This document shows positions 1 through 9,900 of a stretch of 32,764 nucleotides of DNA, piece by piece. How positions within the stretch are numbered: position 1 is the stretch's first letter; each line of letters starts with the position of its first letter. Source of the stretch: a virus. Location: positions 1-32,764 of IMG/VR virus record IMGVR_UViG_3300030406_002399; one strand, written 5' to 3'. The position numbers were made by a program, and so were the translations under genes. Under the pieces are notes generated by a model that made no database searches, was not told the origin of the DNA, and saw only the letters and a program-made list of their open reading frames with translations.

Positions 1-55
1 TATTTTTATCACAAACATGTTATGTGTGTTAAAACAAAGACAAGGGAGTCAGTAA

Positions 56-502
56 ATGGACATACAAAAACTGCGACAAGAAATAGAGGCAGACGAGGGA
101 AACGTAAATGAAATCTATTTGGATCACCTCGGTTTGCCTACTTTTGGGATTGGTCATCTGGTCCGTGATACTGACCCAGAATATGGACAAGATGTAGGAA
201 CTCCTGTAAGTGAAGAGCGTGTAAATAGTTGTTTTGACAGTGATATACAAGGAACTATAACAGACTGTAAGAATTTATTTAATAATTTTGATGATCTGCC
301 AGAAGAGGCACAATTAATTTTATGTAATATGATGTACAATTTGGGGTACACAAGGCTATCAAAATTTAGTAAACTTAGAGCAAGTCTATCTATAATGGAT
401 TTTACTGAGTGTGCAAATCAAATGTATGACTCGAAATGGAGAACACAAGTGCCAAATAGAGCAGAGCGTTTAATTAATAGAATGAAAGCACTAGGAGCGT
501 AA
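56..502 (+). CDS. T4-type phage lysozyme (endolysin)
   Basis: Muramidase that cleaves the glycan strand of peptidoglycan to release progeny. The 148 residues match the length and layout of the T4 lysozyme (glycoside hydrolase 24) family. The N-terminal motif DEG is followed by YLD and TFGIGHL, giving Glu14, Asp23 and Thr29 with the 9- and 6-residue spacing of the T4 catalytic triad Glu11/Asp20/Thr26. The C-terminal stretch QVPNRAERLINRM matches the conserved QTPNRAKRVI region of T4 lysozyme. No signal peptide is visible, so release probably needs a holin, which is not obvious nearby. Start chosen because AGGGAG lies 7 bases before the ATG. It is the first gene seen, one base before the virion-protein genes. 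A second, unrelated wall hydrolase lies at 20907-21356. Confidence 0.93.
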   Translation: MDIQKLRQEIEADEGNVNEIYLDHLGLPTFGIGHLVRDTDPEYGQDVGTPVSEERVNSCFDSDIQGTITDCKNLFNNFDDLPEEAQLILCNMMYNLGYTRLSKFSKLRASLSIMDFTECANQMYDSKWRTQVPNRAERLINRMKALGA

Positions 503-503
503 T

Positions 504-1538
504 ATGTTATCAGCAATACTTAGTTTAGCAGCACCGGCAATATTAGGACCTATAGGTGTAACAAGTCCTATGATAGCAAGTGCCATAGGTGGTGGGATAG
601 GTAAATTACTTGAAGGTGGAAGTCAACAAGATGCTTTACAAGCTGCTGCTTTAGGTGGTCTTGGTGGATTTTTAGGTGGAAAATTGGGTGGCTCTTCTGC
701 TTTTGGAGGAAACCCAACAAATCCAATGGCAGGTACAACTGCAGATGTTACAACACAATTATCTCCATTTGGCCCGGGTATGGATTCTGCTTTACACACT
801 CAATTACCACCAAATATAGCAGGAACTGAGACATTAATGAGTAAGTTAACAAGGCCAGAAGCTATAGGGGCTGGCATAGGTGCATCTTTGGCTCCTCCTC
901 CTATGATGAAGCCAAAAGAAGAAGAAGAAATAGAAGTTCCAAGAGGTATGCCAATTAAAAATACATCTATATTTCCTGAAATGGGTTATGATGCTGGTAA
1001 AATGGGTGAATTTAATTATAGGATACCTAGAAACTTTGCAGAAGGCGGCGAAGTAGAAAGTGATATTATGCCTATGGATGCAGGTATTGGTGGCATGATA
1101 GATGATGGCATGAATGATAAAGAATTAATAAGTAGCGCAATTGACGTTATACAAGGTGAAATTAATGACCCTGACCAACAAAAAGTTATTTTATCTCAGT
1201 TTGTTGCTGAGTTTGGTCAAGAGGCTTTGCAGGATTTAGTACAAAAGGTACAAGGTGGTGAAATTCCATCTATTCCAAAAGAGGGTGATGGCATGGTTAA
1301 AGGTGCTGGAGATGGTATGGCTGATATGATTCCTGCAAATATGGAGGGAGATCAAGATGTATTACTTTCTGATGGTGAGTTTGTTGTGCCTGCTGACGTT
1401 GTTAGTGGCCTCGGTAACGGCTCCTCAGATGCAGGTGCTGATAAATTAGAAGATATGATGGATAGAGTTAGAGAATTAAGAACTGGTGGTAAAACGCAAC
1501 CACCTGCTATACCTGATGAGATGATGTTGCCTGCATGA
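504..1538 (+). CDS. Gly-rich structural/internal virion protein
   Basis: 344 residues, unknown fold. The N-terminal third is hydrophobic and glycine-rich (residues 1-70 contain repeated GG pairs such as GGLGGFLGGKLGG), followed by an EEEEIEVPRG acidic linker, a FAEGG motif near residue 179, and an acidic C-terminal part with LSDGEFVVPADVVSGLG. This combination is common in internal virion or tail-assembly proteins of marine podovirus-like phages; that is family-level recognition, not a firm assignment. The same (F/Y)AEGG motif occurs in the protein encoded at 2891-3967. Its stop overlaps the next start in ATGA, so the two are probably translationally coupled. No Shine-Dalgarno stands out; ATG lies just after the lysozyme stop. 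Confidence 0.6.
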   Translation: MLSAILSLAAPAILGPIGVTSPMIASAIGGGIGKLLEGGSQQDALQAAALGGLGGFLGGKLGGSSAFGGNPTNPMAGTTADVTTQLSPFGPGMDSALHTQLPPNIAGTETLMSKLTRPEAIGAGIGASLAPPPMMKPKEEEEIEVPRGMPIKNTSIFPEMGYDAGKMGEFNYRIPRNFAEGGEVESDIMPMDAGIGGMIDDGMNDKELISSAIDVIQGEINDPDQQKVILSQFVAEFGQEALQDLVQKVQGGEIPSIPKEGDGMVKGAGDGMADMIPANMEGDQDVLLSDGEFVVPADVVSGLGNGSSDAGADKLEDMMDRVRELRTGGKTQPPAIPDEMMLPA

Positions 1539-1963
1539 TATGCACGGCAGTGCCTCGTGAGGCAATAGATATAGTTTGGGGTGATGTTAGCAGTATGCTT
1601 AACAAAGCGATAGCCACAAGCGCAGGTAAATATCATATTGATGATATTTATCATGAACTAACTAAAGGTTATTATAATCTTTGGTTAATAGTAGATAATA
1701 AAGACGGAGAGAAAGTTATAGCTGCTATTACAACTAGAATAATTTGGTATCCAAACAGAAAAGCAATGGCTATGGATTGGATTGGTGGCAAAAGAATGAT
1801 GGAATGGTTACCAATGGCAATGGAAAAACTTACAGACTTTGCAAAGGATTGTGGCTGTAGTCATTTAGAAGGCTACGGCAGAAAAGCATGGTCTAAAGTT
1901 TTAAAAAAATATAATTGGAAACCAGAATATATAGCTTATAGAATGGAGATTAATAATGGGTAA
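1535..1963 (+). CDS. GNAT-like small protein in the internal virion cassette
   Basis: 142 residues. A central beta-rich part (LWLIVDNKDGEKVIAAITTR) leads to the pattern WIGGKRMMEWLP and then SHLEGYGRKAWSKVLKKYNW, which resembles the core and C-terminal half of GNAT-type acetyltransferase folds found beside phage internal virion genes. A clear acetyl-CoA-binding R/Q-x-x-G-x-G/A loop is not visible, so enzymatic activity is doubtful and a structural role is possible. Position (just before two mid-sized virion proteins and one giant ejection protein) recalls T7 genes 13 to 16, with this one in the place of gp13; that is inference from order, not from sequence identity. It overlaps both neighbours by 4 and 8 bases. 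Confidence 0.6.
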   Translation: MICTAVPREAIDIVWGDVSSMLNKAIATSAGKYHIDDIYHELTKGYYNLWLIVDNKDGEKVIAAITTRIIWYPNRKAMAMDWIGGKRMMEWLPMAMEKLTDFAKDCGCSHLEGYGRKAWSKVLKKYNWKPEYIAYRMEINNG

Positions 1964-2894
1964 AGGCGGATCAAGACCACAACAGCCAACAGAACAAAAT
2001 ATAGTACAAAGCTCATTACCTAAATACTTTGAGCCATATGCTATAGATATGATTAAAAGAGCAGAAGCAGAGTCTAAAAGAGAGTATGCTCCATATGAGG
2101 GTCAAAGACTAGCAGATGAAAATACTGACACTGCAAGGTCTAGAGAAATAGCGAGATCTGTAGCGGAGGGTGGTATACCGGGGCTTGGTCAAGCAACCGC
2201 AGGTACTACAGCTGGTATGGGAAGGGCTATAGAAGGTCTTGGCTTTCAATCACAGGATTTTGGTACAGCGCAGGCTCAACAATATATGTCTCCATATTTA
2301 CAAAACGTATTAGATGTACAGAAAAGGCAAGCTATACTAGATTTTAACAGACAACAGGCAGGCAGAGATGCCGATGCTGTTCAAGCTGGTGCATTTGGTG
2401 GGTCAAGGCAAGCTGTCGCTCAAGCGCTTGCTGGAGAGGGCCTGCAAAGACAATTAGGTGAAATACAGGCAGTCGGTCAACAGAAAGCATTTGAGCAGGC
2501 GCAACAACAGTTTGAGAGAGATAGAGCAGCACAACTGGCTGCTGAAAGGCAGGGCTTATCTGCTGCAGAGAGCTTGTCTGGTCAATCAGCGCAGCTTGCT
2601 GCACTAGGTGAAAAAGCAAGAGCTGGTGATATAGAGTCTGCGCAGTTGTTAGAAAAGATTGCTAAAGATAGACAAGCAAGAGAACAGGCTGGATTAGACT
2701 TGGCATACGAAGATTTTGTTAGACAAAGAGATATGCCAAGAGAAGATCTTACATTCTTGTCATCTATTCTTCGTGGTGTTCCTGTACAGCCATCAACAGA
2801 AACTACTAAATTTCAACAATACAATCCTGTGAAAGACTTATTAGGTACAGGTATAGCTGGATTAGGATTATACAGAGGGTTAACAGGCGGATGA
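1956..2894 (+). CDS. Gln/Ala-rich internal virion protein
   Basis: 312 residues. The middle (about residues 105-235) is a long, strongly helical, Gln/Ala/Glu-rich region with YMSPYLQNVLDVQKRQA, then QAGAFGGSRQAVAQAL, followed by coiled-coil-like QQFERDRAAQLAAERQG. This block is a recognisable signature of an internal/ejection or head-tail protein widespread in marine podovirus-like phages; its biochemical role is unknown. Both ends are more extended: an N-terminal GKGGSRPQQPTEQN tail and a C-terminal glycine-rich LGTGIAGLGLYRGLTGG. The start codon lies within the end of the preceding gene, and its stop overlaps the next gene in ATGATGA, so the cassette is co-translated. Confidence 0.7.
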   Translation: MGKGGSRPQQPTEQNIVQSSLPKYFEPYAIDMIKRAEAESKREYAPYEGQRLADENTDTARSREIARSVAEGGIPGLGQATAGTTAGMGRAIEGLGFQSQDFGTAQAQQYMSPYLQNVLDVQKRQAILDFNRQQAGRDADAVQAGAFGGSRQAVAQALAGEGLQRQLGEIQAVGQQKAFEQAQQQFERDRAAQLAAERQGLSAAESLSGQSAQLAALGEKARAGDIESAQLLEKIAKDRQAREQAGLDLAYEDFVRQRDMPREDLTFLSSILRGVPVQPSTETTKFQQYNPVKDLLGTGIAGLGLYRGLTGG

Positions 2895-3967
2895 TGAATG
2901 TTTTACAAATACAAGATGATTTAAAAAACTTTTCAGAAGATCAGTTAATAAGAGAGATGCAACAGCCAAGTGGCTCTGCCCCTCAGTTTTTAATATTATC
3001 AGAGTTAAATAGACGTAAAAGAGTAAAAGGTGAGTTTGCTGCTAGACAGGCGCAAAATGCCCCTACAGTGGCTGAAGAAGTTGTAGCGGCTGCTGGTGTG
3101 CCACAATCAGGTATGATGGGTATGTCAGAGGCTATGGCTCCTGCAAGCGTGGAATCTGGTGGTATTGGCTCTATGATGCCTAAAACCATGAAAATGGGTG
3201 GTGAAATAGATTCTTATGCAGAAGGTGGCGTTATTAAAGCGCAAGACGGATTGCCTGATGAAGAATCTTATTTAAGTAAGTTCTTCGGTGCATTAAACCC
3301 AGATAAAGAAACAGTAGAAAAAAGAATAGCAGAATCTAATCCTCTTGGTTTTGGCCCTGTTTTAAGAAGCCCCGCTACTGACGCAACTCTTGCTAAATTA
3401 GAAGAAGAAGAAAAGCCTACTAAAGCTACTACTGAGGAAAAAAAAGAAGATACAGACGCAATTATTGATTCTGGAGCTGATACACCAACAACACCTAAGC
3501 CTTTAACTATACAAGAAGAATTATTAAAAAGACAGGCTGGTTTAAAAAAAGACAGAGACTTTGATAGGTATATGGCATTAGCACAAGCTGGATTAGGAAT
3601 ACTTGCATCTGATAAGCCTACTTTAGCAGGTGCTGTAGGAGAGGGCGGTATGAAAGGCCTTGATGCTTTTAGAGAGGCTAATAAAAGATACGAAGAGGGC
3701 TTAACAGATATATTAAATGCTAGAGTAAAACTAGCATCTAAAAACACAGGTCTTTCACAAAAAGATGCAATCTCTGCTATTGGTGTAATAGATAGAACAA
3801 TATCTAATTTGAGAAAAGAAGCAGAAAAATCATTTGATGAAACAGCTTTAGCCAAGATAGAAAGAGATATAGCACAATTAAGATTCCAAAAAAGATCGTT
3901 AATGCCTAGAGCAGGGTTCGGATATTTAGATATAGATGTAAGTGATAGCACAGCTTCTAAAGGTTAA
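2891..3967 (+). CDS. Internal virion/structural protein with AEGG motif
   Basis: 358 residues. The N terminus (IQDDLKNFSEDQLIREMQQ, then PQFLILSELNRRKRVK) is a helical module seen at the start of many marine phage internal virion proteins. A YAEGGVIKAQDG motif near residue 110, an acidic Lys/Glu/Thr linker (about residues 165-200), and a C-terminal helical domain with RQAGLKKDRDFDRYMALAQ and a coiled-coil stretch follow. The helical C-terminal part, followed immediately by the giant protein gene, suggests a role in the ejected core or in scaffolding it, comparable in position to T7 gp15. No enzymatic motif is visible. It overlaps the previous gene by 4 bases. Confidence 0.6.
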   Translation: MMNVLQIQDDLKNFSEDQLIREMQQPSGSAPQFLILSELNRRKRVKGEFAARQAQNAPTVAEEVVAAAGVPQSGMMGMSEAMAPASVESGGIGSMMPKTMKMGGEIDSYAEGGVIKAQDGLPDEESYLSKFFGALNPDKETVEKRIAESNPLGFGPVLRSPATDATLAKLEEEEKPTKATTEEKKEDTDAIIDSGADTPTTPKPLTIQEELLKRQAGLKKDRDFDRYMALAQAGLGILASDKPTLAGAVGEGGMKGLDAFREANKRYEEGLTDILNARVKLASKNTGLSQKDAISAIGVIDRTISNLRKEAEKSFDETALAKIERDIAQLRFQKRSLMPRAGFGYLDIDVSDSTASKG

Positions 3968-3974
3968 GGTTAAC
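3963..3974 (+). promoter_or_regulatory. Dyad motif GTTAAGGTTAAC before giant gene
   Basis: Member of the dispersed GTTAA-n-TTAAC family. It covers the stop codon of the upstream gene and ends two bases before the ATG at 3977. The AAGG inside the dyad is also the only Shine-Dalgarno-like sequence for the giant gene. Confidence 0.45.
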
Positions 3975-3976
3975 AA

Positions 3977-6900
3977 ATGGGAACATATAACGCTTTTAGC
4001 AGAGTTACTGGTAGAGATTATCCATTTAAGATTGACGGAGACACTCCTACACAAACCGAAATGGCTAGAATCAATAAGATACTGGCACAAGAAGAAGGTT
4101 TATCTACAGAAGCCATAGAAAAAGATGATGGCAATTTATTTACCAAAAATATAGGAAGAGGTATTGATACTATACAGCAGGCTTATGGCTCTGCTATTGA
4201 AGGTATTGGTGAGTCTACAGGTCTTGATTTTCTTAAAAACTATGGTGCGTCTGTAGTAGAGGAAAATAGAAAAGAGCTAGAAGCAAGCCAAGATGCCGCA
4301 AGACAATTAGATGATATAAACAATGTAGGTAGTTTTTTTGATTACGCAGGTGCTACATTAGGGTCACAGGTTCCTCAACTTGGTAGCACACTTGCTGGTT
4401 CTGCGGCAGGTTTCTTAGTTGGTGGTCCTGCAGGAGCGGTTGTCGGTGGATTAGCTGCTAATTTACCTTTTTTCTATGGATCAAACAGAGAAGCGCAAAA
4501 AGAAGAAGTAGCGAAGGGTAATAGAATAGAGGTATCTGAGGGCGCTGCTGCGTTAGCTGCGCTACCACAATCGGTGTTAGATTTAATAGCTGATAGATTT
4601 TTAATAGGTGGATTTACTGGTAAGCTAGTTGGTGGCGGAGGTCTTTTTACTAAGGGCGTAAAAGCAGGAATAAAAGAAATAGGTAGGCGTGGCGCAATTG
4701 GGGCCACAAAAGGTGTGGTGACAGAAGTTCCTACAGAGATAGGACAACAAGTTTTAGAAAGATTGCAGGCTGGTAAAAGCCTAACAAACAAAGAAGCAAT
4801 AGATGAATATAAAGAAGTAGCTGCAGCTGCTGCATTAATTGGTGGTACAGTTCGTTCAACAGGGTCCATAGTTGCAGGAAGTAGAGAAAAAAAGTTAACA
4901 AAAGATGAAGAGTTAAATAGAGATCAAGCTAACGAAGCATTACAAACAGAACAACAAATTAAAAATGCAGAGAATTTTTTAGATAATAAAGCATTGCCTG
5001 CCCCTACAACTTCAACTGCAGAAGTACAAGATGATACAGGTGTTGCAGACTTAGAAACAGAAGACAATAAAGTTATAGATAGAGAAAAGATATCTGCGGC
5101 TGAGTTACCATTTTTCCAAAAATACACCAAAGCATTAGACGCTGTTAAAAAGGCAGGCAAGGTAAACCCTACAATAGTTAGAAATGCTATTAGAGAAGAA
5201 GGCAGAAAGATACCTAAAGTTGAGGTTGATGGCATCATAGAAGAAATGTCAAAGCGTGGTGAGATAAAACCTGTTGGCAAAAATAAATTTGAAGTTATGC
5301 AAGATGACCTAGATACCTATAAAGCTAGAGCATCAGCATTAAAGAAAAAAGCAGATCAAATAATAGATGAAAAGAAAGATATACAAAAATCTATTGACGA
5401 AGCCCCTCCCATACCTGCAGTAGATGCAGATCCCGTTACATTAGAAACAAACAGACAAAGGCTTGAGCAGAAGAATCTTGAGTATGATAATGTTGTTAAA
5501 CAGGCATTATTATTAGAAAGAGAGGCGGCTAAGTATATAAAAGAAAGATATGGCACCACCGATGTTAAGGGGACCACAGACCAAAGGGTTGATGTAGAAA
5601 ATCCTGCAAAAGCTAGTTCTATAATTCAAGATCTTACAGCTAAAAGAAGTTTTGATGTAGCAGATAAAAGAAGACTTACAGATAACTACATGAGCAAAAG
5701 GGATGTAGTTATGAAGAAGCTATCTGATAGAATGAAAGCTATTGGATTAGATGACGTTGTTTTACGTCAAGAAAATATAATAACAGGCAATCCAAATGAG
5801 TCCCCTAAAGAAGCAGTGCAGAAAGGTCAGATTTACGAAGGATACTTTCAAACAGAAGAAGGCAAGCCTACTATAGCTTTAGCTATGGAGATTTATGACC
5901 CTAATCTTACTGACGCAGAGTTAGAGTCAAAGATTGGTTCTGTTTTAAACCATGAGGTTATACATGCTATAAAGCGTATGGGTTTATTCACAGCTGAAGA
6001 GTATCAAACACTTACTAATGCTGTTTCTAAAAGAAAATATGTAATTATGGAAGATGGAAAACCATCTACTAGACAATATACATACTTAGACAGAGCTATA
6101 AGAATGAACCCTGATCTTACATCTGAAGGCCAGATAGAAGAAGCTATTGCCGAGATGTACAGAGCATACGCTGATGGCAAGATAATTGTTGCTGGTCAGC
6201 CTAAGACCCTACTACAAAAAATTACTAAGTTTATTAAGTCAATATTTGGCGCTCATGAAGATGCTGGATTTACAGATGTAGATCAAATATTTGAGAATAT
6301 AGGCACTACAGATCAAGAAAAACAAATAGGCAGAAGAAAAAGAGACCCAGAAAGTGTTATGGAAAGGCAAAATAGCCTTCTTAATACACAAGCAAGTCTA
6401 TCAGATCAGCTTACTGGTGATGTTAAGCCTAAAGTTAGACCAAGCAGAACCATACCCCAAAGGGTTAAGACAGCTTATAAGTTATTTGTACAAAGAGCAG
6501 ATGGGCAATTATTACCATTATTTGTTAATGCAGCAGATCCTATACCTGTTGGTCAGTTTATAGAGGCTGATTTTCCTACTGCTACATTTAGGGGCAGACC
6601 AATTACTGGTAAGGGTCCAAATAAAAAACTTGGTACAGAATCTTTTTATGTGCCAACAAAAGGAGCAGAGAGAACTAAAGGCGAAGCTAAAAGAGATACT
6701 GGCACAATGGTATCTATATCTTCAGAACAAGAAAGACAAAAACTTATTGCAGAGGGTTATATAACTGAAAAAACAGGAAGAACTGAACTTAATCCGTATG
6801 GTCAAGTTAGGGCGGTTGCTGCACGACCCGGGTTCCACGCAAGCGTTAAAGCGTATGCGCTGCATTTAGGCCCAGAAGATCTGCAAGTTACAAAAGAAGA

Positions 6901-9900
6901 AGCAAAAATATTAACTGATTTAGGTATGGTTATTAAGCCTAAAGAGGGAAAACTTTTTGTAAAGCGTAGAGCGGAAGATCAGGTGTTTGCCAAAGTGTCA
7001 ATGGCTGATGATGTAGATTATCAAGAGCAAATAAAAGATTCAGGCAGAACAGACATAAATGACAGAGTACCATTAGGTGGTAGCTATGTTTATACAGATG
7101 GACAAGCTAATCAAGATTGGTTAGTTGGCGGTGACATGCGTATTGATAGAGTTTTATCAAGGCAAGAAGCGCAAGCCATAGCACAAAGTCAAGGCGTAAG
7201 AGATTTACCGTACAAGGCAGAAGTAGAAGAGATATTAGGCAGAAAACTATCTAGTGAGTTGCCTGCTGATACAAAGTTTTCTGTTAAAAAGGCAGTTACC
7301 GATGATGTTGCAACAGATGATTTATTAATTGTTACGCACAATATTAAACCTGAAGCATTAGTTAGGGCAGATAAACTGGGTGGTATACCTATGCCATCAA
7401 TAGCAATAACTAAAGCAAGTTTAGGCTTTGAAGGATTTGGTGATATTTCTTTGATTGGTAATGCTAAAATGGCAACACCAAGTAGCGTGGATCAAATTTA
7501 TAAAAGAGATGCTTACACTACAAGGGCGCCAAGGCCCGAAATGGAAGCAACAGATGATGCACTAAAATATATAGAAAATTTAAGAGATAAATTAGAAAGT
7601 GAGTTAATTCAAAAGTATGATTTAGAACCAGTTGGTGAAACAAAAGATGCTTTGATTAATGCATTTGGAAGAAATAAACCACCAAGAGCTAGTTTATCAG
7701 ATTATAGAGAAGAATTAACTGAAGATATTATGTCATTAAATCAAGACTATGATCCCTTTACTTTTGCCGAAATATATTTAGATCAAATGACCCCAATATT
7801 AAGATTAAAATATCTTAATGATGTTGGGGCTATAGATAAAGTATTTCAAGAAGAATTTAAGTCACCATCTTTTCTTCCTGAAGAAGGAAATGAACTTATA
7901 GGCAGAATATTAAATGCAGCAACTGGGTTTGGATTTGATTTAAGAAATGAAATGCAATTTGAGTATGATGAAAAATCTTTAAGAGATTGGCTTTTAACAG
8001 AAAGAGAAAATGCTATAGAAGCTGTTAACAAGCCATATGCAAATAAAAAGATTCCTTTAGTTTTGGAGCGTGTTGCAGATTTTGAAACAGGTGTGAGAAA
8101 AACAGCTACATTAGATAATATTGTATCAATAATGAGAAAAAGGCGAGGCCCAGCACAAGAGAAAGGTTTTGAGCTTGCACTTACATTAGGTCCATTAGCA
8201 GCTAGGGTAACTCCTAGATTTAAAACATTACAAGAAATAAAAAATAGTAGAGATAGAATAAACTATAAAGAGTTCGATAAAGCGAAGGGTGATGTACAAA
8301 GAGCGGCCACTGTATCAGAAGAAGCCTTATATAATTTTCTTAATAATGATCTTATGTTACAGCGAATAGTTAGAAATAATCCTGATGGATATACTGTTGA
8401 TGATGTTGTTAATATTAATGGTATACCTAAAAAAATGCTTGCTAACATATTAGAAAAAAAATCAGACTTTAGATATTCTATTTCACAAGTAATTACAGAT
8501 GAAAGAAAGCAAAAATTTATTCAGAGATTAGAAGAAATACAAAGAGGAGCTATTCCTAAGCCTATTATAGATTTAATAAATGAAACTGGCAGAAGAATAA
8601 AAGCTATGCCAACAGAATATTTTGAAATTAAACCTTTAAGGGCGGTAAAATTAAATGAATTTGTTGGAGCTTTGATACCTGAAGAAACATCTGCACAAGT
8701 TAGACAATTATTAAAAAGAAATATGCCTGATGGTAAGATAGTTGAGTATGGAGAAAGCAGAACAGAAAAATTGATGGAGTTTAAAGATGTTATGTTTTCA
8801 AGAAAACAACTTGATCCTAAGTTGCTTAACCAAAGTATAATTAAAAATTATAAGACTGATGATAATGGTAACATATTAACAAAAGCACAATTAGGTGATG
8901 AAAATCCATTTGTTAGATCAGCACCTGCAGGTACAGTGAAGCTAGAAGATGCATTACAAAAGCTACAAGATGAAAGAGGTGGTGCTGTCTATGATATTAA
9001 TAATGCAGAGGATAGAGAGGCTGTATCACAAATAATTGCTGAAGAAGCTAGGGTTGCTATGGAGCGTGATGATAGCGCAATAGGATGGTATGACCGTACA
9101 CTTAAACTAGCTAAGAAAGTTATAGGTGTTGCACACCCAGAGGTTGATAAATCTAATCCTGCATATAACCCAGATAATGAAGCTGCGTTTGATTTTGCAT
9201 TATCCATAACATCTAACGGATTAGCTATTATTCCTAACTTTAAATTAGCTACAGAGCAATACGAGCATTGGGTTGAGAACGGCACATTTAAAGAAGAGGG
9301 TAAAGATGCTGGTATGAGAAAGGCTTTCTTTGCTTACAATACTATGAAAGAAACTATGTCTGATGCAGAGATAACAGAGTTTCTTAACTCAGACTTCACA
9401 ATGGGTGAACTTAAAGCATTACCAATAATAAAAGAACTTGGAATTACTGTATCTTCAACAGAGACAGTTAACACAATTGTTAAGGGTTCACAAATATTTG
9501 GATCTAAAATAGGTGGTGCGTTCTATCAAAATGTTAGAGGCAACTATGATGCATTGACTATGGATAGATGGTTTATGAGATTCTTTAATAGAATAACAGG
9601 CAATCCATTTAAGGTTATAGGCGAGAATGTATTAAGTGATAATAAAGCTAGATTGTTAAGGGCTGTACAAACAGCAGAAGCACAAAGAAATAATTTTCTT
9701 ATCAATGCTATAGAAGATGCAAAAGATGAAGCAAACTTGGATATTATTAATGATGCTACAGCTATTGAACTAGCTGCTGCTTTAGACAGGCAATATCAAG
9801 TAGCATTTTCTAAAACACCTGTAGAGTTAAGAGAACAAAAAACAGAGCTTGATTTAGCCGCTCAATCTTTGAACAGAAACGCAAATACACAAGTTGTAGA

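Noticed and set aside
3268-3951. 227-codon open frame on the minus strand
   Set aside because: Lies fully opposite the 358-residue virion gene; hydrophobic, serine-rich shadow protein with no ribosome-binding site.
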